In this document: one piece after another, positions 62,564 to 64,000 of the stretch | Numbering within the stretch: the stretch's first letter is position 1 | Layout: every line of letters begins with the position of its first letter | Assembly: GCA_020633895.1 (NCBI GenBank) | Contig: JACKCT010000009.1 | Coordinates: 98,911 to 162,910 of the forward strand | Length of the DNA: 64,000 nucleotides | DNA from: Deltaproteobacteria bacterium | GTDB lineage: Bacteria; Lernaellota; Lernaellaia; JACKCT01 | Reading direction: 5' to 3' | Notes under the pieces: model-generated | The model's database searches: none | What the model saw: the letters and a program-made list of their open reading frames with translations, nothing else | What the model was told of the DNA's origin: nothing | Made by a program: the position numbers and the translations under genes

Positions 62564-63796
62564 ATGCATCGCATCGGGACTATCACGATCTTTCTCATCG
62601 CGGCCATGGTTTTTGCCCTGGGCGCGTGCGACACGGTGGTCGAGGAGAAAAAGGACGGCAGCAAGCCTGAAGAGGTGGCCGATCCCGATCCCCCGACGTA
62701 CATCAAAACCATGGAAGCCGTGGCGGTCGGCGACCGGGTGTATCGCTTCGAGCGGGGCCTGTGGACCGAGCAGGAGATCGACGAGAGCTACCTGCCGCTG
62801 CGCTCCGTGGCCTTCGTGAACCCTAATCTGGGCTTCGCGGGCGGCCAGGGCGTTGTCCTGAAATATCGCGACGGCCTCTGGCAGCCGGAAACGGTGGCGA
62901 TTCCCCCGCACCTGATGGTCAAACGCATGATCGCCTCGCCGATGACCGGGGATGTGTGGGCGATTGCCGTCAGCGAGGACGGCACCGACAGCCGGATTCT
63001 GCATCGCGGGCCCAGCGGCGCTTGGGAAGCTCCTTCCACCATGCTCGAAGTCTTCGGAGCGCCGGACGTGGAGCCGCTGGACGTGATCTTCCTGCAGGAC
63101 GACAGCGGCATCGGCCTGCTGGGGCGTCAGGACAAGGACGCCATCTTCCATTGGCGCAAAATGAACGGCGAGGGCGAGAACCTGATCTACGCCTACGATC
63201 CGGATAGCTGGCGCACGTTCGAATGCCTGGGACGCACCCCCGAAGGCAATCTGGCGGCGGGGGGATACTTGAATCGGAACCTGAACAACCAGGGCTTCGT
63301 GCGATTCCTGGACATCAACAAGCTGCTGTCCGAGGACAATTCGGGGGATCCGAAGGATTTCCTGCTTTACGACTTCTCGGTGCCGATGGCTGAGTGCCCG
63401 GAGGAGACGGTCAATCAGATCATCGCGCTGCCCGAGGACGGCGTGAGCTACGTCGTGGGCCGATGCAGCCGCGACGAGATCTATATGTACCAGGCGGGTG
63501 TGTTCGAGAAGATCGACCTGCCGGGAACGCGCGGGCCGGACTATGACATCGCCGGGGCGGATTTCATCGACCGTTACACCGGCTGGGCGGTGGGCTATCA
63601 GGACGAGAAGGACCGAACGCTCTTCCTGCTGCGCGACGCCAACGGCTGGCAGTCCGTTATTCCCGTCGACGCGGACAACGCGCCGCTCATCGCGGACGGC
63701 AACGGCGAGCACCTGTACGCGGTGGATGTCTGGGAAGGCCCCGAACAAACGGTCGACGGACGCACCCGCGACGAGGTCGAGGCCGGCGTCGAATAG
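62564..63796 (+). CDS. Lipoprotein with propeller-like (YCF48-type) repeats
   Basis: 410 residues. Signal peptide with lipobox LGAC near residue 22, mature start CDTVVEEKKDGSKPEE. Later segments such as SVAFVNPNLGFAGGQGVVLKY, AGADFIDRYTGWAVGYQDEKD and GVSYVVGRCSRDE resemble the repeat units of YCF48/BNR-like propellers. Divergent from the tol operon, so perhaps envelope-related. Function unknown. A strong terminator follows the stop. Confidence 0.7.
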   Translation: MHRIGTITIFLIAAMVFALGACDTVVEEKKDGSKPEEVADPDPPTYIKTMEAVAVGDRVYRFERGLWTEQEIDESYLPLRSVAFVNPNLGFAGGQGVVLKYRDGLWQPETVAIPPHLMVKRMIASPMTGDVWAIAVSEDGTDSRILHRGPSGAWEAPSTMLEVFGAPDVEPLDVIFLQDDSGIGLLGRQDKDAIFHWRKMNGEGENLIYAYDPDSWRTFECLGRTPEGNLAAGGYLNRNLNNQGFVRFLDINKLLSEDNSGDPKDFLLYDFSVPMAECPEETVNQIIALPEDGVSYVVGRCSRDEIYMYQAGVFEKIDLPGTRGPDYDIAGADFIDRYTGWAVGYQDEKDRTLFLLRDANGWQSVIPVDADNAPLIADGNGEHLYAVDVWEGPEQTVDGRTRDEVEAGVE

Positions 63797-63823
63797 CGCG
63801 CGAGCAAAATAATCCGACGAGAC

Positions 63824-63851
63824 GAGCCGCCGTTTGGCGGCTCATTTTTTT
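63824..63851 (+). terminator. Rho-independent terminator
   Basis: GAGCCGCC (63824-63831), loop GTTT, GGCGGCTC (63836-63843), then A and seven T. A textbook intrinsic terminator, 28 bases after the stop of the propeller-like lipoprotein gene. Confidence 0.93.
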
Positions 63852-63903
63852 GCCGGGCGTAGGCGTCGTCGTATCGTTGGTTGTTGAAAGCGAATTTGGT
63901 GTG

Positions 63904-64000
63904 ACAGAGCCGCGAGCCGTAGCGAGCGGGTGACGGTGACGTTGTTCGCGCCGACCCCGTGAAATCAGAGCCTCAAGCTGCCTGTCCGGTCGGACCTGTT
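63904..64000 (+). repeat. F1 repeats at the window end
   Basis: CAGAGCCGCGAGCCGTAGCG at 63904-63923 with stem CCGC...GCGG, then GGTGACGGTGACGTTG, as read on the minus strand near 33518. A second F1 start, ATCAGAGCCTCAAGCTGCC, begins near 63963 and runs off the window. Confidence 0.65.

Overview
The window reads as a stretch of a GC-rich, Gram-negative bacterial chromosome, probably an uncultured deltaproteobacterium- or Myxococcota-like lineage. The evidence is a complete Tol-Pal locus, FadL-type outer-membrane proteins, Asp-rich tethered lipoproteins, an xseB-dxs-tlyA order, and a hemE-hemN-hemH-hemG run with a HemY-type oxidase. Almost all the DNA is coding. Many long antisense frames exist, but they look like GC-driven shadows of the real genes. 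No tRNA, rRNA or CRISPR array was recognised.

Layout. 0-3 kb: gatC (3' end), gatA, gatB. 3.1-6.1 kb: pgsB-pgsC-pgsW, a poly-gamma-glutamate type membrane ligase system, followed by an outer-membrane barrel protein. 7.4-12.4 kb: glgB, a one-domain biotinyl carrier, a BKACE-type beta-keto acid cleavage enzyme and a secreted ankyrin protein. 12.5-16.8 kb: four tightly packed membrane genes led by a DUF6754-like protein, with no function I can name. 16.8-17.4 kb: a RAYT transposase gene between perfect 33-bp inverted repeats. 17.4-22.3 kb: a degenerate dienelactone-hydrolase-fold protein, a GNAT protein, an SMP-30/strictosidine-synthase-like protein, an exported protein and a PAS-like protein. 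22.4-25 kb: gyrA. 25.8-29.8 kb: two FadL-family proteins and a beta-propeller glycosidase-like protein, coupled by TGATG overlaps. 30.1-33.2 kb: one 1049-residue protein joining an ATP-grasp ligase, a PHP phosphoesterase and a GT4 glycosyltransferase. 33.7-38.1 kb: an HD-GYP response regulator, tlyA, dxs and xseB. 38.5-43.8 kb: the heme genes. 43.9-45.7 kb: a two-component pair. 45.8-47.8 kb: a sulfide:quinone-oxidoreductase-like flavoprotein behind a perfect FNR-type box, then a MarR regulator with a four-cysteine tail. 47.8-54.2 kb: a lipase-maturation-factor-like protein, a lipoprotein, an acyl-CoA thioesterase, a TrmJ-like methyltransferase, a metallo-beta-lactamase-fold protein and a sensor kinase. 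54.3-56.6 kb: a NodU/SxtI carbamoyltransferase with an SxtJ-like protein. 57-62.3 kb: tolQ-tolR-tolA-tolB-cpoB-pal. 62.6-63.8 kb: a propeller-like lipoprotein.

The intergenic DNA is unusually patterned. At least four dispersed, hairpin-forming repeat families recur: F1 with CAGAGCC...GGCTCTG ends, F2 with GGGTGCCACAC...GTGTGGCACCC ends, F3 a double hairpin placed at stop codons, and F4 of GTCATCC-GAGC type. Copies of F1 and F3 differ by paired substitutions that keep the stems. F1 includes the sequence that bounds the RAYT gene, so the transposase and the repeats look like one mobile system. The most novel candidates are the ATP-grasp/PHP/GT4 fusion, the DUF6754 membrane cluster and the covarying repeat families.
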